Source: Bacteroidota bacterium
GTDB lineage: Bacteria; Bacteroidota; Ignavibacteria; Palsa-1295
Reading direction: 5' to 3'
DNA: 5,347 bases
Assembly: GCA_025363505.1 (NCBI GenBank)
Contig: JANYDV010000020.1
Location: 1-5,347 of the forward strand
Part shown: positions 1-5,347 of the stretch, in pieces
Layout of the letters: each line of letters opens with the position of its first letter
How positions within the stretch are numbered: the stretch's first letter is position 1
The notes under the pieces: model-generated
Seen by the model: the letters and a program-made list of their open reading frames with translations, nothing else
Told to the model about the DNA's origin: nothing
Databases searched by the model: none
Position numbers and translations under genes: made by a program

Positions 1-444
1 CCGACGATTGATTACGTGGTAGTAAAAATTCCGCGTTGGGATTTCGAAAAATTCAAAGGTATCGGTGCAACAAGCTCGCAACTTGGTGTGCAAATGAAAT
101 CTGTCGGCGAAGTGATGTCGTTTGGACGGACGTTCAAAGAAGCGTTTCAAAAAGCAATTCGCTCGCTTGAGCAAGGTCGTTATGGCTTTGGGGCTGATGG
201 CAAAGACGAATTTGAGATTGATGAAATGAACGAAGCCGAGCGTGAACATACACGGCAAATTGTAAAAGAACGCCTAAGCCTTCGTCGGTCGGATATGATA
301 TTCACGGTTCGATATGCGATCAAACTCGGAATGACTAACTCCGAAATTCATGCCATTACGAAGATCGACCCATGGTTTATCAATCAACTTGAACAGATCG
401 TCAGACGCGAGAATGAAATGAGAGCTGCCGCATTGGTAGTATAA
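1..444 (+). CDS. carB1: Carbamoyl-phosphate synthase large subunit, N-terminal section (3' end of gene, cut by window start)
   Basis: The frame is open from base 1, so the gene begins upstream; only the last 147 residues are seen. Residues 3-18 (IDYVVVKIPRWDFEKF) and 31-44 (QMKSVGEVMSFGRT) match the end of the first ATP-grasp (carboxyphosphate) domain of CarB. From about residue 45 the protein runs into the helical oligomerization domain, with a recognisable IDPWFINQLEQIVRRE segment matching the E. coli IDRWFLVQIEELVRLE region. Family knowledge: this half binds ATP, bicarbonate and ammonia supplied by CarA and forms carboxyphosphate and then carbamate in the cytoplasm. The protein stops about thirteen residues after the WFINQLEQ motif, at roughly E. 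coli position 475-480, instead of continuing into the second ATP-grasp domain. That second half is encoded separately at 3241-5037. A strong terminator follows the stop. That the missing N-terminus is a normal ATP-grasp domain is inferred. Confidence 0.93.
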   Translation, partial: PTIDYVVVKIPRWDFEKFKGIGATSSQLGVQMKSVGEVMSFGRTFKEAFQKAIRSLEQGRYGFGADGKDEFEIDEMNEAEREHTRQIVKERLSLRRSDMIFTVRYAIKLGMTNSEIHAITKIDPWFINQLEQIVRRENEMRAAALVV

Positions 445-457
445 TCCGTTTCTGTAT

Positions 458-489
458 AAAAAAAGGCGGCTTATAGCCGCCTTTTTTTT
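458..489. terminator. Bidirectional intrinsic terminator between carB1 and hpf
   Basis: A perfect six-base-pair GC stem, GGCGGC (465-470) and GCCGCC (476-481), encloses the loop TTATA. An A-tract (458-464) precedes it and a T-tract (482-489) follows it, so the structure reads as a Rho-independent terminator on both strands. It lies 13 bases past the carB1 stop. On the minus strand the hpf stop codon (488-490) overlaps the edge of the T-tract. It should end both convergent transcripts. Confidence 0.93.
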
Positions 490-871
490 ATAACACTTCA
501 GTATCCTCAGTATCATCGCTACTGTCAACTACTTCGATACCTTTTAATTTAGCACTTGTTCGTCGAAGTTCTTGCGAGGCAAAATGAGTCTCTTTATGCT
601 TCTGGAGTTGCTTCTCAAGAGATCGAACAGCTAAGTCGATCGACTTTTCAACCTTTTCAGATTTTTCCTTGGCGATCAACATCCCCCCTTTTATTTTTAA
701 GTTGATTTCGGCTATCACATGCGGAATGGAGTGCCCTTCGTGATCTAAAATTACATCTGCTCCGATAATTTCGTATCGAGTAGCAAGACTTTCAAGCTCT
801 GTTTCGATAAATGCTTTTACCTGTGGGTGAGCAGTCTCGTGACGGTTTGCAATTTGGATCTTCATATTCAT
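488..871 (-). CDS. hpf: Short ribosome hibernation promoting factor (HPF/RaiA family)
   Basis: A 127-residue cytoplasmic protein of the HPF/YfiA family, which binds the 30S decoding region in stationary phase and stops translation. The N-terminus MKIQIANRHETAHPQVKAFI fits the family start. The second half has the expected strand-strand-helix pattern, with a DVILDHEGHSIPHVIAEINL strand pair, GGMLIAKEKSEK, and the helix SIDLAVRSLEKQLQKHKETH. The tail is acidic (SSDDTEDTEVL). The protein lacks the C-terminal dimerization domain of long HPF (about 180-190 residues), so it is a short form, somewhat longer than E. coli HPF (95) or RaiA (113). The start at 871 lies 4 bases after AGGAG; an alternative in-frame ATG at 865 (MKIQ) has a 10-base spacing and fits the family equally well. 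A GTG further upstream at 892 lies before the ribosome binding site and is unlikely. The gene follows xerC by 38 bases, probably on one transcript. Confidence 0.88.
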   Translation of the reverse strand: MNMKIQIANRHETAHPQVKAFIETELESLATRYEIIGADVILDHEGHSIPHVIAEINLKIKGGMLIAKEKSEKVEKSIDLAVRSLEKQLQKHKETHFASQELRRTSAKLKGIEVVDSSDDTEDTEVL

Positions 872-875
872 ATTT

Positions 876-880
876 CTCCT
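876..880 (-). promoter_or_regulatory. Ribosome binding site of hpf
   Basis: Read on the minus strand this is AGGAG followed by AAAT and ATG. It is the only clear Shine-Dalgarno sequence I see before any gene in the window, and it sets the hpf start at 871 or, with longer spacing, 865. Confidence 0.7.
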
Positions 881-909
881 ATAATTATTCACATATACAT
901 AAGAAACAA

Positions 910-1848
910 TTATTCTTCACCACTACGCGGATGTGCCGCGTCGTAGCTTTGCTTTAAACGATCGATTGTCAGATGGGTATAGCGTTGGGTCGTTCGGAGC
1001 GATGAATGCCCCAACACTTCCTGCACCGCGCGAATTTCTGCACCATGATCGAGAAGATGAGTAGCACACGAATGCCTGAGCATATGTGGGTGCGACCGTG
1101 ATTGTTCGCCAGTGCTCTTAAAATACTTTCTCACAACATGATACACCATTCCGCCAGTCATTCGTTTACCATTGGCGAGTAAGAACAGTGCTTTCGGATC
1201 GAGGCTCTCACCGGTTTCATTTCGACGGGCTAAGTATTGCCTCACAGCCTCCAAGGCTTTCGAGCCTACCGGCACGATCCTGATTTTCCGTCCCTTTCCC
1301 ATTACTCGTACTGTTCCGCCATGTAAATCTATATCAGCAATATCTATGCCAGCAAGTTCGGCGCGACGAAGTCCGCTCGAATAGAGAATTTCAAGCATTG
1401 CCGAATCGCGAAGCCCATCAACGGTATTTTTTTTAGGGGTGGCAAGTGCTTGGGCGGCAACACGCTCAGAGACAATAGTCGGCAACCTCCGCTCGCCTTT
1501 TGGCGAGCGCACCAACCGTGCAGCATTCATTTCAAAAATACCTTGATTTACCAAAAAACGGAGCATCGAACGTACCGTCGAAAGCTTGCGGGAAATCGAC
1601 GCTCGCACAAGAGGCTTTCCATCACGGCTTTGTCGTTCGGATATTGCGGTGAGATAAGTACGGATGACTCGGAGATCATCGTGTGTACCTTCGAGAACTA
1701 AGCCTTCAATGTCTAAAATGTCGGAAAACTCATCGAGGTCGGCTCTATACGTATCAAGTGTTCCATCACTTGCAGCGCGTTGATGCTGAAGGTGATCGAG
1801 AAATTGCTCAAGCCAACCGGCAAATCTGGTTCGAAATTCACTCGCCAT
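910..1848 (-). CDS. xerC: Tyrosine recombinase XerC/XerD type
   Basis: A 312-residue site-specific recombinase, close to the usual 300 residues for Xer proteins. The N-terminal SAM-like DNA-binding domain covers about residues 8-100 (FLDHLQHQRAASDGTLDTY, then SISRKLSTVRSMLRFL). The catalytic domain follows from about residue 120. All expected catalytic residues are present: R161 (SSGLRRAEL), K185 (GKGRKIRIVP), H255 and R258 (HPHMLRHSCATHLL), H281 (LGHSS) and the nucleophile Y290 (TTQRYTHL). Xer proteins resolve chromosome dimers at dif sites with FtsK. The match favours a housekeeping Xer over a phage integrase, and neighbouring genes are ordinary chromosomal ones, with no attachment repeats seen. 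The XerC rather than XerD assignment is tentative. The ATG start at 1848 has no Shine-Dalgarno sequence. It probably heads an operon with hpf, which starts 38 bases downstream; an xerC-hpf pairing is, from memory, common in Bacteroidota. Confidence 0.92.
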   Translation of the reverse strand: MASEFRTRFAGWLEQFLDHLQHQRAASDGTLDTYRADLDEFSDILDIEGLVLEGTHDDLRVIRTYLTAISERQSRDGKPLVRASISRKLSTVRSMLRFLVNQGIFEMNAARLVRSPKGERRLPTIVSERVAAQALATPKKNTVDGLRDSAMLEILYSSGLRRAELAGIDIADIDLHGGTVRVMGKGRKIRIVPVGSKALEAVRQYLARRNETGESLDPKALFLLANGKRMTGGMVYHVVRKYFKSTGEQSRSHPHMLRHSCATHLLDHGAEIRAVQEVLGHSSLRTTQRYTHLTIDRLKQSYDAAHPRSGEE

Positions 1849-1854
1849 ATGTAT

Positions 1855-1888
1855 ATAATATAAGCATAAATCGGCGAAATTGTTACAA
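1855..1888 (-). promoter_or_regulatory. Possible xerC-hpf promoter
   Basis: Read on the minus strand, TTG (1886-1888) is followed after 23 bases by TATATTAT (1855-1862), which agrees with the first part of the Bacteroidota TAnnTTTG element. The element ends only a few bases before the xerC ATG at 1848, so a transcript from it would have almost no leader, in keeping with the absent Shine-Dalgarno sequence. The spacer is at the long end and the match is partial in an AT-rich stretch, so this is a weak call. Confidence 0.25.
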
Positions 1889-2038
1889 GTTTTTTTATAA
1901 AGTTTTATTATTGACCTATCGAAGATGAGAATTGCTCATAAACAAACGAAATAATTTCATATTATCAGCTCTGATACGATTTCGGAATAATGAACCCTGC
2001 AACCTCTCTCTACTGTTGACCATTAATATTGTTACATA

Positions 2039-2671
2039 ATGATACCACATTCTTTCGAGCTTGAATTGCCCATCTATCCGAACGATGCCATTTTGCAGGT
2101 TGATCGTGATATTGCTACAGCCGAATTTGCCTGCGACCTAAATATTTGTAAAGGTGCATGCTGCACTATCCCCGGCGCTATCGGCGCACCGATCTTACCA
2201 CAAGAGATTAGTATTCTCGAACAGATTTATCCATTAGTCAAGCATTATTTACCACAAGTTGCTATTAATGTCATCGAAGACAAGGGTATCTGGTATCGAG
2301 ATACCGACGGAACATTTAGCATCGAAACTGTCGGCGGAAATGAGTGCGTGTTTGTAATGTGGGATGGAGATGTAGCACACTGTGCTATTCAACGCGCATA
2401 CCTTAATAAAGAGATCACGGGCTACGCGAAGCCAATCTCCTGTCATCTATTCCCCATCAGACTCTACCCCGAAACCGAAAACAATACTTCAGAAGACAGT
2501 GCATTTGATATGCTTTATGTTGAAGCAAACGAATGTGAAGGCGGACGTGTAAACGGCAAAGCCGAACATACTTCGTTATTTAATTATTTGAAAGAACCAC
2601 TTACCAGAGCCATTGGCAGTGAGCGATATGAACAGCTCCGGTTACAACTCGCAACCATCGATCAACCATGA
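2039..2671 (+). CDS. DUF3109 family cysteine-rich protein, function unknown
   Basis: A 210-residue, apparently soluble protein with no signal peptide or membrane segment. It carries the DUF3109 signature: residues 30-42 read FACDLNICKGACC, followed by GAIGAP (46-51). Residues 103-117 hold C103 and C115 in NECVFVMWDGDVAHCAI, and residues 131-141 read KPISCHLFPIR, with a last cysteine at 166 (NECEGG). That gives eight cysteines, C32, C37, C41, C42, C103, C115, C135 and C166, arranged as in families thought to bind zinc or an iron-sulfur cluster (related to the YkgJ/CxxCxxCC group). Metal binding is an inference from the pattern; no reaction is known to me. The ATG at 2039 is the only reasonable start, since an in-frame stop lies 15 bases upstream, and it has no Shine-Dalgarno sequence. 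The stop overlaps the next start by four bases. Confidence 0.85.
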   Translation: MIPHSFELELPIYPNDAILQVDRDIATAEFACDLNICKGACCTIPGAIGAPILPQEISILEQIYPLVKHYLPQVAINVIEDKGIWYRDTDGTFSIETVGGNECVFVMWDGDVAHCAIQRAYLNKEITGYAKPISCHLFPIRLYPETENNTSEDSAFDMLYVEANECEGGRVNGKAEHTSLFNYLKEPLTRAIGSERYEQLRLQLATIDQP

Positions 2672-3168
2672 AAGCAAACCCGCGCCCAAAACTAACAATC
2701 GAGACATCGGGCTTCGATAAAACACTCGAAGCGCTCGCAATTGCCGGCATTATTTCCTTATGGGTGGTGGTGCTTCTAAAGTATTCAACATTGCCCGAAC
2801 GAATACCGACACATTTTAATATAAAGAACGAAGTAGATGGGTATGGGGCTAAAGATACCATATTCATACTTCCTATTATCGGTAGTGTTGTTTTCCTACT
2901 ATTGAGTGTCATCAATAGATTTCCGCACTATTTCAATTATCCCATTCAAATCACCGAAGAAAACGCACTTCGGCAATATCAACTTGCTACCCGTTTGATC
3001 CGATTAATAAAGACAGGCATTGGGTTTACGTTTCTTTGTATTGTTTTTATGACATTTGAAGCTATTGACGGAAATCGCTCACTCTCGGGTTTCCTTATTA
3101 TTCCGATGCTGATAGGCTTTGTTTTTGCACCCATTATTTGGTATTTTATTCGAGTATTTCGGAAGTAA
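2668..3168 (+). CDS. DUF1648 family four-helix membrane protein
   Basis: A 166-residue integral membrane protein. After a short charged N-terminus the predicted membrane segments are about 21-38, 63-82, 113-131 and 139-161. The loop after the first segment holds the DUF1648 signature LPERIPTHFN (42-51) followed by EVDGYGAKD (55-63). After the second segment comes NRFPHYFNYPIQITEENA (83-100), which I associate with the Bacteroidota branch of the family. DUF1648 also occurs in SdpI-type immunity and signal proteins of Firmicutes, but this protein is a single short domain with no SdpR-type regulator beside it, so that role should not be assumed. The start codon lies inside the DUF3109 stop (ATGA at 2668-2671), so translation is probably coupled. 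Function is unknown. Confidence 0.85.
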   Translation: MKANPRPKLTIETSGFDKTLEALAIAGIISLWVVVLLKYSTLPERIPTHFNIKNEVDGYGAKDTIFILPIIGSVVFLLLSVINRFPHYFNYPIQITEENALRQYQLATRLIRLIKTGIGFTFLCIVFMTFEAIDGNRSLSGFLIIPMLIGFVFAPIIWYFIRVFRK

Positions 3169-3191
3169 TTGTTGCACCGAAATATCTTTGT

Positions 3192-3212
3192 AAAGTCAAT
3201 CCGACTTTGACT
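3192..3212. repeat. Overlapping inverted repeats upstream of carB2
   Basis: Two perfect six-base inverted repeats share their arms: AAAGTC (3192-3197) with GACTTT (3203-3208), loop of 5, and AGTCAA (3194-3199) with TTGACT (3207-3212), loop of 7. The right arm covers the TTTG promoter element of carB2. It could be an operator for a dimeric regulator or a weak hairpin after the upstream gene. There is no T-tract, so a standard terminator is unlikely. Confidence 0.45.
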
Positions 3213-3235
3213 GGCATAGAATCTCCGTAAATTTG
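3206..3235 (+). promoter_or_regulatory. Bacteroidota-type promoter of carB2
   Basis: TTTG (3206-3209) is followed after 18 bases by TAAATTTG (3228-3235), an exact match to the TAnnTTTG element with a spacing in the range described for Bacteroidota. The element ends five bases before the carB2 ATG at 3241, so transcription should begin at or within a few bases of the start codon, giving a leaderless or nearly leaderless message. No Shine-Dalgarno sequence is present, which agrees with this. Confidence 0.6.
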
Positions 3236-3240
3236 CAATA

Positions 3241-5037
3241 ATGCGCACATTCAAAATAGCCCCCGACCTGCTGTATAAAGCAAAACGTGACGGATTCAGC
3301 GACAAACAGATCGCCCATATTTTCGGCGTTCGCGAAGAAGATGTCACCTCTGAGCGGAAACGCCTCGGCTTTGTGCCCGTTTTTAAAACCGTTGATACCT
3401 GTGCCGCAGAGTTTGCTGCCGAGACCCCTTACCATTACTCTACGTATGAGCAGGAAAATGAGTCCAAGCGTTCGGACAGAAAAAAGATAGTCATTCTGGG
3501 CGGCGGACCCAATCGAATTGGACAAGGCATTGAGTTTGATTATTGCTGTGTTCACGCCGCTCAGGCTCTTTCAGAAGAGGGCTTCGAGACAATAATGATT
3601 AACTGTAATCCTGAAACCGTCTCTACGGATTACGATACTTGCGATAAATTGTATTTCGAGCCGCTGACATTCGAGGATGTCATGCACATTCTTGATTTTG
3701 AAAAACCCTACGGAGTCATCGTTACGTTTGGTGGACAAACACCCCTTAAACTTGCAAATCAGCTCCACGCCGCAGGTGTCAACATACTCGGTACGAGCCC
3801 GGATAGTATCGATACCGCTGAGGATAGGAAACGTTTCGGAGCATTAATTGATACTCTTGGTATTCCTTGTCCGCCCTATGGAACAGCTACGACAGAAGAC
3901 GAAGCTGTCGCGGTTGCCGATAAGATCGGGTATCCCATTCTTGTTCGCCCATCGTATGTACTTGGCGGACGCTCGATGGAGATCTGCTACCGACCGGAAG
4001 CCGTTGCCGAATATATGGCAAATGCTAAGGGTGTCAGTAATGATCGCCCGGTGCTCATTGATAGGTTTTTGGAAGATGCGTATGAGTTTGACGTCGATGC
4101 GGTGCGTGATCAAACCGGTGAAGTCATCATCGGAGGTGTTATGCAGCATATCGAAGAAGCAGGCATTCATTCCGGCGATTCATCCAGTGTGATTCCGCCA
4201 TACGATGCAAGCGAAACCGTGTATAATAAAATTGTTGATTATACTCGTAAATTAGCAAACGCTCTGAATGTCGTCGGGCTTATTAACGTACAGTATGCTG
4301 TCAAAGGTGAAACGGTATATGTGCTTGAAGTCAATCCGAGAGCAAGCCGTACCTCGCCGTTCGTCTCAAAAGCAACCGGTCGCCCGCTTGCGAAGATCGC
4401 CGCACGAGTAATGATCGGCAAGACACTGAAAGAACTTGGCATAAAAGATTTTACGAAAGCGATGCCCTACGTTTCTATCAAAGAGTCGGTTTTCCCTTTT
4501 GATAAATTTCCAAAAGTAAAAATGTTTTTAGGTCCGGAAATGCGTTCGACCGGCGAAGTAATGGGCGTTGGGAAAGATTTCGGCGAAGCAATTTTAAAGT
4601 CACATCTTGGCGCAGGCATCAAAATCCCAACCGAAGGCACGATCTTTGTTTCGCTGCGCGATCTCGATAAAAAGCCGCGAACAGCTGAGATCATCCATGA
4701 TCTGGCAGAACTCGGTTTTCATATCATTGCTACCAGCGGTACGACAGCATTTTTACTTGAACATGGCATCGCCGCCGAAAATATACTCAAGGTCTCTGAA
4801 GGACGCCCAAATGTTGTTGATGCAATCAAAAATGGCGAAGTTAAATTAGTAATAAATACTCCGAGCGGAGAAATTTCCCGTATCGCCGAGTATGAGATCG
4901 GCTGGGCAGCTGTTGCCTATAAAGTACCATTCATTACTACACTCTCGGCGGCGGCAAGTATTGTCAGTGCTGTTCGTTCGCTTAAGAGTACCGATCTTAC
5001 GGTGCACAGCATTCAAGAACTGCACGCAATGCTGTAA
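3241..5037 (+). CDS. carB2: Carbamoyl-phosphate synthase large subunit, C-terminal section
   Basis: A 598-residue protein matching E. coli CarB from about residue 479 to the end. Residues 1-75 are the second part of the oligomerization domain, including VDTCAAEF (51-58). Residues 82-400 form the second ATP-grasp unit, which phosphorylates carbamate: GGGPNRIGQGIEFDY (87-101), NCNPETVSTDYD (121-132), GGQTPLKLA (164-172), R236 in VRPSYVLGGR, H303 and E305 in QHIEEAGIHSGDS, and EVNPRASRT (363-371) with E363, N365 and R367. GPEMRSTGEVMG lies at 431-442. From about 462 comes the MGS-like allosteric domain, with EGRPNV (520-525) and INTPSG (538-543). The tyrosine of E. coli VHYDTTL is phenylalanine here (VPFITTL), so allosteric control may differ from E. 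coli. The start is well placed: no other methionine occurs before residue 119. It should work with the N-terminal section at 1-444 and CarA in pyrimidine and arginine synthesis. Confidence 0.96.
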   Translation: MRTFKIAPDLLYKAKRDGFSDKQIAHIFGVREEDVTSERKRLGFVPVFKTVDTCAAEFAAETPYHYSTYEQENESKRSDRKKIVILGGGPNRIGQGIEFDYCCVHAAQALSEEGFETIMINCNPETVSTDYDTCDKLYFEPLTFEDVMHILDFEKPYGVIVTFGGQTPLKLANQLHAAGVNILGTSPDSIDTAEDRKRFGALIDTLGIPCPPYGTATTEDEAVAVADKIGYPILVRPSYVLGGRSMEICYRPEAVAEYMANAKGVSNDRPVLIDRFLEDAYEFDVDAVRDQTGEVIIGGVMQHIEEAGIHSGDSSSVIPPYDASETVYNKIVDYTRKLANALNVVGLINVQYAVKGETVYVLEVNPRASRTSPFVSKATGRPLAKIAARVMIGKTLKELGIKDFTKAMPYVSIKESVFPFDKFPKVKMFLGPEMRSTGEVMGVGKDFGEAILKSHLGAGIKIPTEGTIFVSLRDLDKKPRTAEIIHDLAELGFHIIATSGTTAFLLEHGIAAENILKVSEGRPNVVDAIKNGEVKLVINTPSGEISRIAEYEIGWAAVAYKVPFITTLSAAASIVSAVRSLKSTDLTVHSIQELHAML

Positions 5038-5126
5038 AAGCGCACTTCCAAAAGAACACCTACTCGCTTCTGCAACGTTTGTCCATCACGATACTGTTGA
5101 AATACGGATTGTGTTGTAAAACTCTT

Positions 5127-5347
5127 ATGAAAAAAATTTCAACTGTTCTGGTATCCTGCGTACTTCTCGCTGTAGGAGTGTTGCTATTTACGCCCCTCTC
5201 GATGGTTTATGCACAGTTGCCGAGCAAGCCGTTGCTTTGGCTTAGAAGCGATGTCGGGATAAAGACCAGCGGCACGAATGTTGTTTCATGGAGTGATGTC
5301 AATGATACATCCAAAACCTTTTTTGTCCCCGTTGGCGCGGGCTCACC
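5127..5347 (+). CDS. Secreted LamG-like protein, N-terminus only (cut by window end)
   Basis: An ATG at 5127 opens a frame that runs off the window, giving 73 complete codons. Residues 1-29 look like a signal peptide: MKK, a hydrophobic core (VLVSCVLLAVGVLLF), and a likely cleavage after VYA at residue 29. The mature start contains PLLWLRSDVGIKTSG and VVSWSDVND, resembling the opening of LamG/concanavalin-A-like domains (typically LWL-A-AGV---G--V--W-D-SGNG) found in large secreted proteins of Bacteroidota and relatives, often ones with a type IX sorting tail. The sorting tail cannot be checked because the C-terminus is outside the window. It starts 89 bases after carB2; no terminator is evident in that gap and only a poor promoter candidate (TTG at 5097 with TAAAAC at 5117). 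There is no Shine-Dalgarno sequence. It is probably unrelated to carB2 in function. Confidence 0.72.
   Translation, partial: MKKISTVLVSCVLLAVGVLLFTPLSMVYAQLPSKPLLWLRSDVGIKTSGTNVVSWSDVNDTSKTFFVPVGAGS

Noticed and set aside
1..444. carB1 as a pseudogene remnant or frameshifted full-length carB
   Set aside because: The reading frame is intact and well conserved to its stop, a terminator follows directly, and the C-terminal section 2.8 kb away begins with a sensible methionine and promoter exactly where the first leaves off.
910..1848. The tyrosine recombinase as the integrase of a mobile element inserted into carB
   Set aside because: Its sequence fits housekeeping Xer proteins, it pairs with hpf, and I find no attachment repeats, tRNA gene, terminal inverted repeats or target duplication at 444-490 or 3169-3240. 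The other genes between the carB halves are ordinary chromosomal families.
2016..2040. TTGACC with CATAAT before the DUF3109 gene as a sigma-70 promoter
   Set aside because: The spacing is only 13 bases, and the element would overlap the start codon at 2039.
2668..3168. DUF1648 protein as an SdpI-like immunity protein for a toxin system
   Set aside because: It has only the short DUF1648-type protein with four helices, no SdpR-like regulator and no toxin candidate nearby; the Bacteroidota-type features point to a separate uncharacterised branch.
3844..4170. Long open frames antisense to or out of frame with carB2, also seen at 2601-2915 and 3196-3555
   Set aside because: They lie wholly or largely within well-supported genes, show no recognisable domain, and are expected by chance opposite conserved coding sequence.
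5038..5069. AAGCG...CGCTT inverted repeat after carB2 as a terminator
   Set aside because: The arms are only five bases with a loop of about 22 and no T-tract follows, so it does not look like an intrinsic terminator.

Overview
The window looks like chromosomal DNA from a member of the Bacteroidota/Chlorobiota/Ignavibacteriota group. The evidence is a TTG-N18-TAnnTTTG promoter of the Bacteroidota type, a near absence of Shine-Dalgarno sequences, DUF3109 and DUF1648 proteins of the kind common in that group, and the start of a secreted LamG-like protein. Finer placement is not possible from the sequence alone. Base composition is moderate and fairly even, and nothing suggests a recently acquired island.

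Layout: (1) 1-444, the 3' end of carB1, the N-terminal section of carbamoyl-phosphate synthase large subunit, which ends with a normal stop inside the oligomerization domain. (2) 458-489, a bidirectional hairpin terminator shared with the convergent pair xerC-hpf. (3) 488-1848 on the minus strand, xerC (tyrosine recombinase) followed by hpf (short ribosome hibernation factor). (4) 1849-2038, a divergent AT-rich intergenic region. (5) 2039-3168 on the plus strand, a cysteine-rich DUF3109 protein whose stop overlaps the start of a four-helix DUF1648 membrane protein. (6) 3169-3240, a short gap with an inverted repeat and a good Bacteroidota-type promoter. (7) 3241-5037, carB2, the complete C-terminal section of carbamoyl-phosphate synthase. 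(8) 5127 to the window end, the N-terminus of a secreted LamG-like protein.

The main observation is that carB is encoded as two genes separated by about 2.8 kb and four unrelated genes. The break falls in the middle of the oligomerization domain, and each half has its own stop or start and its own transcription signals. The two polypeptides should together supply the ammonia-dependent carboxyphosphate half-site and the carbamoyl-phosphate half-site needed for pyrimidine and arginine synthesis. Split carB is known from Methanocaldococcus jannaschii and Aquifex aeolicus, so the arrangement is unusual but not unprecedented. I see no CRISPR array, RNA gene, insertion sequence or obviously new defence system in the window.
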